DNA of 64,000 nt from Escherichia marmotae (GCF_002900365.1 NZ_CP025979.1:1426001-1490000); one strand, 5' to 3'; counted from the stretch's first letter, positions 1 to 9,580 are shown. Numbers and translations: made by a program. The notes: generated by a model not told the origin, from the sequence alone.

Positions 1-2
1 AG

Positions 3-305
3 CTGTGGGGTGTCTTACTGGCTTATAATCTGGTGAGATATCAGATGATTAAAATGGCAGAACATCTGAAAGGTTACTGGCCGAATCAACTGAGTTTCTC
101 AGAATCATGCGGAATGGTGATGAGAATGCTGATGACATTGCAGGGCGCTTCACCGGGACGTATACCGGAGCTGATGCGCGATCTTGCAAGTATGGGACAA
201 CTTGTGAAATTACCGACAAGAAGGGAAAGAGCCTTCCCGAGAGTGGTAAAGGAGAGGCCCTGGAAATACCCCACAGCCCCGAAAAAGAGCCAGTCAGTTG
301 CTTAA
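3..305 (+). CDS. insG: IS4 transposase InsG, C-terminal fragment
   Basis: The frame is open from base 3 and encodes the last ~100 residues of the IS4 transposase, ending in PTAPKKSQSVA. It matches the K-12 InsG C-terminus as I recall it, with no visible break. The family is a DDE cut-and-paste transposase with the YREK signature of the IS4 group; that motif and the catalytic acidic residues lie mostly upstream of the window. The GTG at 33 is an internal codon, not the real start. Whether the whole element is intact cannot be judged from here. Confidence 0.93.
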   Translation: MWGVLLAYNLVRYQMIKMAEHLKGYWPNQLSFSESCGMVMRMLMTLQGASPGRIPELMRDLASMGQLVKLPTRRERAFPRVVKERPWKYPTAPKKSQSVA

Positions 306-318
306 CTGACTGGCATTA
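301..318. repeat. IS4 right terminal inverted repeat
   Basis: CTTAACTGACTGGCATTA lies immediately after the transposase stop codon (303-305, overlapping it) and marks the element boundary at 318. Confidence 0.85.
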
Positions 319-361
319 CACCGTAATGCGGCATTTTTTTAGTGCAGAAACGGAGTTTTCG

Positions 362-388
362 AAAAAAAAGGCGACATCGCTGCCGCCT
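362..388 (-). terminator. Intrinsic terminator after mukB
   Basis: On the minus strand a short GC stem (GGCGGC...GTCGCC, AGCGAT loop region) is followed by eight T residues. It starts 6 bases past the mukB stop codon and closes the cmoM-mukFEB operon. The IS4 insertion lies beyond it, so the operon itself is not interrupted. Confidence 0.8.
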
Positions 389-393
389 TAATC

Positions 394-3300
394 TTAACTT
401 GCCTGGGAAGACGCTTCGTCAGTTCCTGGAAGCGTTTCAGGAAGCTGCGGCGCAAAGCCACGCAAACCAACCACATGTACGTGTTCGGTATTCTGGAATA
501 CCTTACGCACCAGTTTGTAGGTGGTGCCTTTTTCCGGACTAATATTTTCTGGTGCCGCGATGATGAGCTGCATTTGCAAACGCTCACACAATTCAAACAA
601 CGTGGCGATAGAACGGGCATCCAGGCGCGCTGCTTCATCGAGGAACAGCAGACGACAAGGAGAAATATCTTTACCGCGCAGACGACGGGATTCATCTTCC
701 CAGCTCTGTACCACCATCACCAGAATCGACATCCCTGTACCGATGGCCTCACCCGTTGACAACGCGCCTGACTCCGCACGCAGCCATCCATCGGAACCAC
801 GGTTAACTTCAACTTCCATCTCCAGGTAGTTGCGATAATCCAGCAGCTCTTCACCAATGGTCTGCGGCGTGCGCTGCCCCATATCAATTTGCGGGTTAAG
901 GCGCTGATACAGTTTCGCCAGCGCTTCCGAGAAGGTCAGACGGTTGCTGTTAAACAAATCCTGATGTTGTTCATGCTGTTCAGAAAGCACATCCAGCAAC
1001 ATGGCGTGCGTTTCACGCACATTCACGTTCAGACGTACGCTGTTCACCTGGCCGAACGACACGTTCTGCAAGCCCTGGTTAAGCATACGGATACGGTTCT
1101 GTTCGCGCTGAATGGTTTTGCGAATAATGTTCGACACACTGCGGGAACTGATCGCCAGTTTCTGCTCACGGGAGGTTAATTCTTCGGTCAGACGGCTAAG
1201 TTCGATCTCCATCTGCTCGATAGCTTCTACCGGATCATCGGTACGAATAATATCCTGGCGGATTCGTTCGCGCAGATGCTGGTAAACCGCCACGAAGAAC
1301 TGGATTTTACGTTCCGGACGTTTTGGATCTTCCGACATACGCAGCACGTCGCGTAGATGTTCGTTATCCGCTACCGCCAGACGCAGCGCACCTAACGCCT
1401 TATCCGACATGGAACGCAAATCATCAGCAGAAAGATAAGCCAGCTCGCGACGGTGCAAGCGGCGTTCGACGCCGTTGTCTTTCACCATGCGCATTACCGC
1501 GCACCAGCCCGCTTTGGCGGTCACCACCTGCTCGCGCATCTCGTGATAATCACGCTCCAGCTTGCGCAGTTTACGGGTCAGGTTGTCCATCTCCGCTTCG
1601 CAGAAGGTGAGCGCTTTTTCCAGTTGGTTGCGACGGGAACGGTTATTACTGAGTTGCGCATGTAGCTCGTCACGGCGAATACGCGCGCGCTCTTCTGCGC
1701 CGCTATCAGCACGCACACCGATATCCTGCAATTCGCGTTGCAGATCGTTAAGCAGTTCTTTTTTAGTGTCATAAGAACTTTTCAGCGATGCCAGCACCTG
1801 ATTGTACTGGTTCAACTGTGTAGAATGACCACGCAGTGCTTCACGAGCACGGGTACGCTCTGCTTCCGCATGTTCCAGACGTTCACGCAATTTTTCGTTG
1901 AGATCGCTGTTACCACTGAGCATTTCTGCCGAGTCGGAGTAGCTAAAGTGTGCGCGACGCTGCACCACTTCCGTCAGGGCAAATGCCTGCTGACGGGCAT
2001 CGCGCTGCATCTGCTGGGAGTATGCGTAATCTTCTTTTAACTGTTCAAACTGTTCCGGATCGCTTTGCAACACTGAAACGATCGGCTCCAGTTTCGCCAG
2101 TTGATTACCGAACTGCTGAACAAAACGCGCCGCTTCCTGGGCTTCATCCAGACGTTCGCGGATTTCATCGACGCGATCTGCCAACGTATCGTCAGCCAAC
2201 AGGTTAAGGCGTGGCAGGATGCGGTTAAGTGCTGTCACGCCCTCTTTCGCCTGCTCAAACTGAATGCGTTGCTGCTGGTTATCATTTTCATGATTACTCA
2301 ACGCCCGCTCCAGTTCGACGCGGCGGCTGTTCAGTTGACGGATTTCAGCTTCCGGATCGGACTCAAATGCCACCGCCAGATGGCTGCCGATAAAGCGACT
2401 GAAAGCCTGATGCAGGCGCTGAGTTTTCTGTACATCAAAGGAGAGCGTGGCGAAGCGTTCGGAAAGCACTTCACGTTCGGCATGAAGGCTTTCAATACGG
2501 CTTTCGCGCGCCGCACGACCAAACAACGGCACTTCAGGGAAGCGCGAATAACGCCACTGACGGTCGGCAATTTTCACCACCACCGCTTTTTCCAGTTCAT
2601 CAACGCTGAACACGCTGTCATCGAATGACTGCGGATCACCTTCGATCAGATAGAGATCTTCCGGGCAATCGGTTAAACCTTCCAGTTGTTCGGCAATCTG
2701 CGACAGATCGGGCACTACGATGGCGTGACGAGAGGGGCCATACAGCGCCGAGAAGTACGGCGCGTCTTCCAGGCTAACGTCGTCATAAATTTCTGACAAC
2801 AGCACGCCGCCAAAACGTTCCGCCAGCGCATTCAGGCGCTGATCTTCAGAGCCCCCCGGCTGACTTAAACGCTCGATCTCTTCGTCAACGGCGTTTTTGC
2901 GCGCGCCCACTTCGTCACGTTCAACAATCGCCTCGCGCTCGCGCTCCAGCAACTGTTGCATGTATTCAGTGACATCCTGACTGGAGGTGAACTCTTCACC
3001 GCACTGCTCGCTCAACTGATTGAGGCTGTTTTGCGCAGCCAACCAAACCGGCGCACGCTGCATCAGACTCTGAATGCGTGATTGCAGTTGTTCCTGTTCC
3101 TGACGCAGCGCCATGCGCTCTTCACGGGCATTAGACACGCTGTCAGAAAGGGAGGCAATGCGTGCTTCCAGTTCCTGATGCAGGGCTTCCAGTTCATCGA
3201 TATCAAAGTTCTTGCCCTGGCGTTTGCAGAAATCCGCCAGCAGGCGCTCGGCTTCCTGTTGCTCACGCAGGCGCTGTTCCAGTTCGCTTAAGCGCATCCG

Positions 3301-4854
3301 CAGCGGCTGAACCTGTTCTGCAAGGTGACGTTGTTCGACCCCTTCGCGCAGCAGTTCACGAGCAACATCCCACGCTTCGTTACGCGCCAGCGGACCGTTA
3401 ATGGCTGCGACTAACTGATAAGCCTGCTCAAACTGGCTATGCGCGGTTTGTGCCATGCTCATTTTCTGCTCAAGAGAGAGCATTTTTTCGGTGGCTTCCA
3501 GCTCTTTCGCCTGGAAGGTTTCCAGCCACTCGGCGGCGCTGTCGGCAGTTAAGTCCGGCAGATGACACAGTTCTTTAGCGCGGTTAAGTGCAGTAATCGC
3601 CTGGTTGTACTGGATCGCGCGCGTTTGCTGGACGTCCAGTGCCTGCTGGTAGTCAGCAAGCTGGTTTTTCAGCTCGTCCACTTCCAGTTCGGCGGCTTCC
3701 GCGCGCGCTTCATTCTCTTCCTGACGTTCGATGGCCTCTGCCACCACTTCGTTTTGCTCTTCGAGACGGATCTGCAATTCATCGAGATCCGCTTCGTAAC
3801 GTTCGATCTTTTCCTGCTGACGCAGTGCGGTTTGCACGAGGTTCAGGTGATCGCTGGCTGCCTGATAATCTGCTTCCAGATCGCCTTCCGCACCGTTGTG
3901 CTCTGCCAGTTCACGCGCCATATCGACGTGTTTGTACTGCTCCGCCGCCAGTTGCTGACGAGAAGTGTGTAGCTCACGACGAAACTCTAGTGCCTTATCC
4001 AGATGAACGCGACGTTCGTTGGCGTGACGCATATAGTCCGCCGCCACATAGTTGGTGGCTTCACTGATCAAATGCTTAAACAGGTCGCGATCGGACTGCG
4101 TTACACGAATCGCTTCCAGCGTCATGCGGTTTTCACGCAGCGCTGCTTCCATATCCTGGAACGCTTTACGCACGCCGCTGTTTTCTGGCAGCAGGTAGTC
4201 ACGCAGAGAACGGGTAATGGCACTGGAAATACCGCCGTACAGTGAGGCTTCGATCAGACGATAGAATTTACTACGATCAGACGCCGAGCGCAGACGACGC
4301 GCAATGATGCCCAGATCGAACATCAGTGAATGGTAATCGGTGATGGAATTGAACTGCTTAAACTGCACGCCTTCCATCGCTTCGAGCTTCTCTTTCAGCT
4401 CATTAAGCGGCAGCACGCGCGCCTGGCGTTCGTTCAGGGTTTCTGTCACCAGTTGCGTCGGCAGCACCGACATCGGTAGCCCCTGAATCGCAAACGGTTT
4501 GATATCCACTTTACGATCGCGCCCGGCAACCTGTTGCAGACGCACACCGACCACCACGCGCTGATGGCGCGAGTTGATGGTGTCGAGCATCGAATAACAG
4601 ACGCCCGCTTTTAGCTTACCGTGCAAACCTTTATCGCGCGAACCACTGGTGGCCCCGGCTTCCGTGGTGTTACGGAAGTGCAGCAGGGTCAGGTCAGGAA
4701 TAAGCGCCGTAACAAACGCCGCCATAGTGGTGGATTTACCTGCACCGTTACCGCCGGAAAGCGTTGTGACCAGCTCATCGAGGTCAAAGGTACGGGCAAA
4801 AAAGCCGTTCCAGTTAATCAGCGTCAGTGAGCGAAATTTACCGCGTTCAATCAT
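394..4854 (-). CDS. mukB: MukB, SMC-like chromosome condensin ATPase
   Basis: MukB (1486 aa, the E. coli length) is the SMC-like subunit of the MukBEF condensin, which organises and segregates the chromosome and works with topoisomerase IV. The N-terminal head has Walker A GGNGAGKS at residues 34-41. Long coiled coils follow, rich in Glu, Gln, Arg and Leu, interrupted by a hinge near the middle. The C-terminal head carries the signature-like LSTGEAIGTG and Walker B LLFLDEA. The ATG overlaps the mukE stop by one base, so translation is probably coupled. It is the last gene of the operon and is followed by a terminator at 362-388. No defects are seen. Confidence 0.98.
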   Translation of the reverse strand: MIERGKFRSLTLINWNGFFARTFDLDELVTTLSGGNGAGKSTTMAAFVTALIPDLTLLHFRNTTEAGATSGSRDKGLHGKLKAGVCYSMLDTINSRHQRVVVGVRLQQVAGRDRKVDIKPFAIQGLPMSVLPTQLVTETLNERQARVLPLNELKEKLEAMEGVQFKQFNSITDYHSLMFDLGIIARRLRSASDRSKFYRLIEASLYGGISSAITRSLRDYLLPENSGVRKAFQDMEAALRENRMTLEAIRVTQSDRDLFKHLISEATNYVAADYMRHANERRVHLDKALEFRRELHTSRQQLAAEQYKHVDMARELAEHNGAEGDLEADYQAASDHLNLVQTALRQQEKIERYEADLDELQIRLEEQNEVVAEAIERQEENEARAEAAELEVDELKNQLADYQQALDVQQTRAIQYNQAITALNRAKELCHLPDLTADSAAEWLETFQAKELEATEKMLSLEQKMSMAQTAHSQFEQAYQLVAAINGPLARNEAWDVARELLREGVEQRHLAEQVQPLRMRLSELEQRLREQQEAERLLADFCKRQGKNFDIDELEALHQELEARIASLSDSVSNAREERMALRQEQEQLQSRIQSLMQRAPVWLAAQNSLNQLSEQCGEEFTSSQDVTEYMQQLLEREREAIVERDEVGARKNAVDEEIERLSQPGGSEDQRLNALAERFGGVLLSEIYDDVSLEDAPYFSALYGPSRHAIVVPDLSQIAEQLEGLTDCPEDLYLIEGDPQSFDDSVFSVDELEKAVVVKIADRQWRYSRFPEVPLFGRAARESRIESLHAEREVLSERFATLSFDVQKTQRLHQAFSRFIGSHLAVAFESDPEAEIRQLNSRRVELERALSNHENDNQQQRIQFEQAKEGVTALNRILPRLNLLADDTLADRVDEIRERLDEAQEAARFVQQFGNQLAKLEPIVSVLQSDPEQFEQLKEDYAYSQQMQRDARQQAFALTEVVQRRAHFSYSDSAEMLSGNSDLNEKLRERLEHAEAERTRAREALRGHSTQLNQYNQVLASLKSSYDTKKELLNDLQRELQDIGVRADSGAEERARIRRDELHAQLSNNRSRRNQLEKALTFCEAEMDNLTRKLRKLERDYHEMREQVVTAKAGWCAVMRMVKDNGVERRLHRRELAYLSADDLRSMSDKALGALRLAVADNEHLRDVLRMSEDPKRPERKIQFFVAVYQHLRERIRQDIIRTDDPVEAIEQMEIELSRLTEELTSREQKLAISSRSVSNIIRKTIQREQNRIRMLNQGLQNVSFGQVNSVRLNVNVRETHAMLLDVLSEQHEQHQDLFNSNRLTFSEALAKLYQRLNPQIDMGQRTPQTIGEELLDYRNYLEMEVEVNRGSDGWLRAESGALSTGEAIGTGMSILVMVVQSWEDESRRLRGKDISPCRLLFLDEAARLDARSIATLFELCERLQMQLIIAAPENISPEKGTTYKLVRKVFQNTEHVHVVGLRGFAPQLPETLPGTDEASSQAS

Positions 4855-5558
4855 TATTCTTCCTCTCCGCTATCTGGCTGATTCTCTTCGGTTTCGTCGT
4901 TGAGTTGCAGGTGATTTTCCAGAGACATTGCTTCACCATCGCGAATCAGGCGACGTTGGGCTTCGCGCGGATCGTCACCAGCACGCACATCCGCACCAAA
5001 ACGGAACACCGATTCTGTAATGCGGAACTTGCTGCTGTCGTGGCCCATAAACCACACCATGCCCAAACGACGCAGACGATTTAGCGAAGAACGTACTTTT
5101 TCCTGCAACTTCTGGCGGTCAACGTCTGAACCGGTAGAACGGTTGTTTACCAGTTTCAGCAGTTTCGCTTCGTCAGCCAGGGTGAGCAGTTCGTCATACA
5201 GTTCCTGCTGAGTAAAGATCCCCTCGTTCGCCAGCCGTTCCGGGCTGAGATAGAGATAACAGAGGATTTTCCCAACCATCATATCCAGTTCGGACAACAC
5301 GGAACGAGGGATCAACGTGGTGGAACGTGGACGCAAATAGAAGAAACCTTCCGGCGCGCGAATAAGCTCAACGTTATAACGCGCGTAAAACTCTTCCAGG
5401 TATTCCTGAAAATCCATCAGGAATGCATGGTTGTCCAGTTCGTCAAGACCGATATGGCGACCTGAACGTAAGGCGCTATCCAGCGCCGGAAATAACGGAT
5501 TCGCCAGCGCTTGCGCCAGCTTAACCGGCATCACTTGTTCAATATTTGTCGATGACAT
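4854..5558 (-). CDS. mukE: MukE, condensin accessory (KITE) subunit
   Basis: MukE (234 aa) is the winged-helix KITE-type subunit that binds the kleisin MukF and modulates MukB ATPase. I chose the ATG at 5558 (MSSTNIEQ), which gives the known family length and has AGG upstream. An in-frame ATG at 5585 would add nine residues. The first 20 bases overlap the 3' end of mukF and the stop overlaps the mukB start. The C-terminus is acidic (SGEEE). The sequence appears intact and close to K-12. Confidence 0.96.
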   Translation of the reverse strand: MSSTNIEQVMPVKLAQALANPLFPALDSALRSGRHIGLDELDNHAFLMDFQEYLEEFYARYNVELIRAPEGFFYLRPRSTTLIPRSVLSELDMMVGKILCYLYLSPERLANEGIFTQQELYDELLTLADEAKLLKLVNNRSTGSDVDRQKLQEKVRSSLNRLRRLGMVWFMGHDSSKFRITESVFRFGADVRAGDDPREAQRRLIRDGEAMSLENHLQLNDETEENQPDSGEEE

Positions 5559-6861
5559 GCGCCTGTACCTTGGCTCCGTAATCATTAATCGGCTGCCATT
5601 TCGCTGGCAGTCCGGTGAAGTCTGCTTGCGCTACGCCGAGGCGTACCGCCTGATCAATAACAATGCGCGCAACATCAAAGTGACGCGCACGCGGATACTG
5701 CGCCAGATATTCGCGTACCACCAGACCAAGATCCAGCGGCACTTGTCTGGTTTTATAGACGGCGAGCTGCTCTTCGATGATTGCCGCCAGTTGTTCGCGG
5801 ATCTCGTTAAACTCTTCGTACTCTAAATCTGGCGGAAGTTCCCCGGTCACTTCTTCGTCACGCAGTGCCATCTCTTCGTCACGCATATCCAGCAGACGAT
5901 CGGCATTGGCGTAAGTCAGCGCCCACGGGTCATCAAAATAGGTTTGTACCGACTGACGTAATCGCTGGGCAAAGACACGGTTTTTATCCATATCGATCGC
6001 GGTACGGATAAATTTATGTACGTGGCGGTCATAACCGATCCATAAATCGATGGATTGCTGACCCCAACTGATAATACGGTCGAGTTTGCTTTGCAGGTCG
6101 TACACCAGACGATCGACAAAATGCAGATCGTCATGGGTCATGGTCGCATCCTGGATGCGCAACAGGTTAGCCTGTAATTTGTCGCCCGCCGCTTCCAGCG
6201 TATCTTGCAATTCACGCAGCGTACCAGAGGTTTCCGAAAGCAACATTTCACAGCTTGAGATCGCCGCCCGCCAGTCTTTATTCAATAACTGGGCGATATC
6301 GTCTTTCACCTGTTGCTGCTGTTCGTCCATCAGACGTTGCGTCAGGTCGATACTGTCGAAAATTTCTGCTACCGAGTATTTCAGCGGCGCATAGACGTTA
6401 CGGTGCCAGTGAAAATCATCGCCGCCCTCTTCTGCCGCATCCGCCGCACGCTTCAGTTCGCCTGCAACGATCGACAATTGCATAGAAAGACGCAGCGTAG
6501 AAAACTCGCGCTGACGGATGTAGTAATCAGTAATGCCGATGCCGAGCGGCGTCAGACGGTAAATGGCGTTCCCTTCCGCCTGTTCGCTTGTAAAGCGGTT
6601 CAGCAGACGTTGACGCACCATATCGTTGATCGCGTTGTTGGCGCGCACGCCGATGGTTTCGCTGGTTTGCTCAAACGCATCACTCACGTGGCGGAATGCA
6701 TCCACCAGCTCACCTTCACTCATCTCGCCGTCCAGACGCTCGCCGTTCAGCGTGGCCACCGCCAGCAGAAAAGAGAGACGGTCTACCGGCAGCGAGATGG
6801 AGAAGTCATTTTTTCTGGCCCAGGCAACCAGTTCGGGGACTGTCTGGGAAAATTCACTCAT
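5539..6861 (-). CDS. mukF: MukF, condensin kleisin subunit
   Basis: MukF (440 aa, full length) is the kleisin of MukBEF. It has an N-terminal winged-helix dimerisation domain, a middle helical region that binds MukE, and a C-terminal winged helix that contacts the MukB head. Its ATG overlaps the end of cmoM by four bases (ATGA type) and its end overlaps mukE. All four genes therefore form one tightly coupled minus-strand transcription unit. No unusual residues or breaks are seen. Confidence 0.97.
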   Translation of the reverse strand: MSEFSQTVPELVAWARKNDFSISLPVDRLSFLLAVATLNGERLDGEMSEGELVDAFRHVSDAFEQTSETIGVRANNAINDMVRQRLLNRFTSEQAEGNAIYRLTPLGIGITDYYIRQREFSTLRLSMQLSIVAGELKRAADAAEEGGDDFHWHRNVYAPLKYSVAEIFDSIDLTQRLMDEQQQQVKDDIAQLLNKDWRAAISSCEMLLSETSGTLRELQDTLEAAGDKLQANLLRIQDATMTHDDLHFVDRLVYDLQSKLDRIISWGQQSIDLWIGYDRHVHKFIRTAIDMDKNRVFAQRLRQSVQTYFDDPWALTYANADRLLDMRDEEMALRDEEVTGELPPDLEYEEFNEIREQLAAIIEEQLAVYKTRQVPLDLGLVVREYLAQYPRARHFDVARIVIDQAVRLGVAQADFTGLPAKWQPINDYGAKVQAHVIDKY

Positions 6862-7643
6862 ACTTTATCCTTGCTCTGCGGTTTGCGCGCGGTGACATGA
6901 ATATAACGCCCCAGGCTAATGTAAGGTTCCTGACGGCAATAACGCGTTTCTAATTCAAGTAATGCTTCGTAGCAATCGCGCTGTTGGTGCTTTTCACGCA
7001 GATAATCATGAAACACGCGAACGCCGGTCTTGCCGGTAATTTGCCAGCCAGCTTCTTCCAGCCACTGATATACCTGCGCCGGATCGCGCGGAGAGTCTGG
7101 CGAAAGCGTCCGTTTTTTCTTTTTCGGCATTCCCGCCTGCACGTAATCAAAATTCCCTGCAACCATGTTGTGCATCAGCAAACCGTGCGCATTGTAGAAC
7201 ATTAACGACAACATGCCTCCTGGGCGCAACACTGACCACAGAGTCTGTAACACGCTACGGGGGTCAGCGACCCACTCCAGCACCGCATGGAACAATATCA
7301 GATCAACGGGCGTTTCCAAATGCGAAGCAACATCCTGAGCAGCGCAATGTATAAATTGCATGTTGCCGCTCACACCTTTTGCTTCTGCCGCCTGCTTTGC
7401 GCGGTCGATCATCTGCGCAGAAAGATCGCATAAAATGACCTGATGCCCACGCCCGGCCATTTTGATCGCCGTCTGCCCTTCACCACCGCCAGCATCCAGC
7501 ACTCGCAATTTTTGCGAGCCTATTTCCGCCAGCACACGATCGAGATCCTGCCACAGAATAGCCTGTCGAAGCTGTCCTTTGGTGGTGCCGTAAATGTTAC
7601 GGGAAAACTTTTCCGCAATATCATCAAAATTGCGATCCTGCAT
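6858..7643 (-). CDS. cmoM: CmoM, tRNA 5-carboxymethoxyuridine methyltransferase
   Basis: CmoM (formerly SmtA, 261 aa) methylates cmo5U34 to mcmo5U34 in the wobble position of several tRNAs, using S-adenosylmethionine. The class I SAM fold is shown by VLDAGGGEGQTAIKMA near residue 50 and the acidic end of strand 2 (ILCDLS). I chose the ATG at 7643 (MQDRNFDD), which has GGAG upstream; an in-frame start at 7655 would add four residues. It is the first gene of the cmoM-mukF-mukE-mukB operon and is divergent from elyC. Its role is functionally unrelated to condensin. Confidence 0.95.
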   Translation of the reverse strand: MQDRNFDDIAEKFSRNIYGTTKGQLRQAILWQDLDRVLAEIGSQKLRVLDAGGGEGQTAIKMAGRGHQVILCDLSAQMIDRAKQAAEAKGVSGNMQFIHCAAQDVASHLETPVDLILFHAVLEWVADPRSVLQTLWSVLRPGGMLSLMFYNAHGLLMHNMVAGNFDYVQAGMPKKKKRTLSPDSPRDPAQVYQWLEEAGWQITGKTGVRVFHDYLREKHQQRDCYEALLELETRYCRQEPYISLGRYIHVTARKPQSKDKV

Positions 7644-7778
7644 TGCTTTCTCCACCGGTTGGCTAAGACGTTTTCTGATAAAGGTGCTATTTTGTCACAG
7701 CCGAGGCGAGAATGAACCCGTCTGGTGTAATATCACTGCCGATCCCTCGCTATATGGTTAAAAAAGGAACCAGAAAGG
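7644..7778. promoter_or_regulatory. Divergent promoter region, cmoM / elyC
   Basis: These 135 bases separate divergent genes and must hold promoters for both the muk operon and elyC. AGAAAGG lies just before the elyC ATG. I could not pick out a convincing -35/-10 pair on either strand. Confidence 0.5.
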
Positions 7779-8558
7779 ATGCTTTTTACACTGAAAAAAG
7801 TGATTGGCGGTATGCTGCTGCCACTTCCGCTGATGTTGCTGATTATTGGTGCTGGCCTGGTGCTGCTGTGGTTTAGTCGTTTTCAAAAAACCGGGAAGAT
7901 ATTTATTAGCGTAGGATGGCTGGCACTTTTGTTATTAAGTTTGCAACCGGTAGCAGATCGTCTGCTGCGCCCCATCGAAAGCACCTATCCGACATGGAGC
8001 AATGTACAAAAAGTGGACTATATAGTAGTGCTGGGCGGCGGCTATACCTGGAACCCGCAGTGGGCGCCAAGTTCAAATTTAATCAATAACAGTCTGCCAC
8101 GCCTGAATGAAGGCGTGCGTTTGTGGCGTGAAAATCCGGGATCAAAGTTAATCTTCACGGGTGGTGTGGCAAAAACCAATACGGTGAGTACAGCAGAAGT
8201 GGGGGCCAGAGTGGCGCAATCGCTGGGTGTCCCACGCGAGCAGATTATTACGCTGGATTTACCGAAAGATACCGAAGAAGAAGCCGCAGCAGTGAAACAG
8301 GCAATTGGTGACGCCCCTTTCCTGTTGGTGACCTCTGCGTCTCATTTGCCGCGCGCGATGATCTTTTTTCAACATGCAGGATTAAATCCGCTACCTGCCC
8401 CCGCCAATCAACTGGCAATCGATTCACCACTTAACCCGTGGGAACGGGCAATTCCGTCTCCGCTCTGGTTGATGCATAGCGACCGGGCCGGTTATGAAAC
8501 GCTTGGCCGCATCTGGCAGTGGTTAAAAGGTTCATCAGGCGAGCCACGGCAAGAGTGA
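7779..8558 (+). CDS. elyC: ElyC, envelope biogenesis factor (DUF218)
   Basis: ElyC (YcbC, 259 aa) is an inner-membrane protein of the DUF218 family needed for normal peptidoglycan and envelope assembly in E. coli. Two hydrophobic segments occupy roughly residues 10-30 and 37-55. The DUF218 domain follows, starting near VDYIVVLGGGYTW with the later conserved TSASHLPRAMIFF. It is a single gene on the plus strand, and its last 24 bases overlap the 3' end of convergent ycbJ. The sequence matches K-12 YcbC with scattered substitutions. Confidence 0.95.
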   Translation: MLFTLKKVIGGMLLPLPLMLLIIGAGLVLLWFSRFQKTGKIFISVGWLALLLLSLQPVADRLLRPIESTYPTWSNVQKVDYIVVLGGGYTWNPQWAPSSNLINNSLPRLNEGVRLWRENPGSKLIFTGGVAKTNTVSTAEVGARVAQSLGVPREQIITLDLPKDTEEEAAAVKQAIGDAPFLLVTSASHLPRAMIFFQHAGLNPLPAPANQLAIDSPLNPWERAIPSPLWLMHSDRAGYETLGRIWQWLKGSSGEPRQE

Positions 8559-9428
8559 TTTTGATGCCAGATCGAAGTTGCTCCGACTAAACCGTCCGGT
8601 ATTGACCAGTTGCGCAACTTCATCCCATAACACATATAGCCAACGTCGCCAGATGAACGACTCCGCCACTGGCGCGCGTTGCAGGTAACTCCAGAGTAAA
8701 TCTTCTGCCAGCGTATTATCCATTAGTCGGAACAGTTCATACTCTCGCGGTGCCCAAAGCATTAATCCCGGCCCGACCATCGCCAGTAGTTGATCGCTGC
8801 GCGAATCTTTCAACATGCTACGCAAACAGAAATTGCCGTGAATCAGCACACAATTGTCGTTAAATCCTTCAAATAATGCTGGAAGACATTCGCGGGTGCG
8901 GAACAGAATCCGCTTATCCTGCATGGTTAAACCGGTGTTATTGAACTGATTGAGCGTGGTCCATAACACTTCAATATGTTGCCGATACCAGGAGGGCCAG
9001 AAATTTTCCTGGGTATTATCCACTGCGCCAACGCAACCGCGACTGTCCTGTCGGTGCCAGGCCAACAGAGCTTCAACAATTTGCTCTTTCAGATGCTCCC
9101 AACGTTCCGGTGTACGTGCAGGTGCTTCCACAGAAACACCACGCATCCGCTCCAGTAACAGGACATCGGGGCCTGGGTGTTCTTCATGTGTCATCACACC
9201 ATAAATAGTTGGCATACGGATAGTCCCGCTGCGCGCCAGCATGGTGGTTTTCCATGCCAACTGTCGTGCTTGCCCTGGCGTACTAAAGCTTCTTGCCAAC
9301 AGCGGCATTGGGTTTCCCTGGCTGTCATACAAAGCCCACAACGCCGTATTCGCTTTTTCATTGACACACTCAATACGACTGAGTTTTTCACCCAGTAAAT
9401 GGCTTAATTCGGCACGCAGCTGTTCCAT
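8535..9428 (-). CDS. ycbJ: YcbJ, aminoglycoside-phosphotransferase-like protein
   Basis: YcbJ (297 aa) belongs to a conserved enterobacterial family with a kinase/phosphotransferase-like fold; its function is not established to my knowledge. The region corresponding to the catalytic HGDxxxxN loop reads IHGNFCLRSM, so the catalytic Asp is Asn and the metal-binding Asn is not obvious. This suggests a pseudokinase or an altered chemistry. It is transcribed alone on the minus strand and overlaps convergent elyC by 24 bases. The start follows a weak ribosome-binding region. Confidence 0.9.
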   Translation of the reverse strand: MEQLRAELSHLLGEKLSRIECVNEKANTALWALYDSQGNPMPLLARSFSTPGQARQLAWKTTMLARSGTIRMPTIYGVMTHEEHPGPDVLLLERMRGVSVEAPARTPERWEHLKEQIVEALLAWHRQDSRGCVGAVDNTQENFWPSWYRQHIEVLWTTLNQFNNTGLTMQDKRILFRTRECLPALFEGFNDNCVLIHGNFCLRSMLKDSRSDQLLAMVGPGLMLWAPREYELFRLMDNTLAEDLLWSYLQRAPVAESFIWRRWLYVLWDEVAQLVNTGRFSRSNFDLASKSLLPWLA

Positions 9429-9538
9429 TCAGATTACCCTCATAAAAGCTACTGCCTTCATAATGAGCGCCAATGTAAAAGATGTCACCTGAATGAGATC
9501 AATTGTTGAAAAGAAAAATGAGGAAAATCGTAACGGTA

Positions 9539-9570
9539 CGACACTCCCCCGAAAATCGGGTGGAGTGTCG
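9539..9570 (-). terminator. Hairpin at the 3' end of the kdsB operon
   Basis: CGACACTCC at 9539-9547 pairs with GGAGTGTCG at 9562-9570, with an inner CCCGA/TCGGG stem and an AAA loop. It lies 11 bases beyond the kdsB stop. The stem is strong but no T-run follows on the minus strand, so it may be an mRNA end-protecting structure rather than a classical terminator. Confidence 0.6.
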
Positions 9571-9580
9571 TGAAATTAAC

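Larger units (their letters stand above)
1..318 (+). mobile_element. IS4 insertion sequence, right-hand part only
   Basis: The window opens inside an IS4 copy. The transposase 3' end is followed by a terminal inverted repeat ending at 318 (rc begins TAATGCCAGTCAGTTAAG, very close to the IS4 end I know). The left end and most of the transposase lie outside the window. IS4 makes 11-13 bp target duplications, so the bases from 319 (CACCGTAATGC) are probably one copy, but the partner copy cannot be seen. The element sits just beyond the mukB terminator. In K-12 the gene next to mukB on this side is ldtD (ycbB). Confidence 0.93.
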
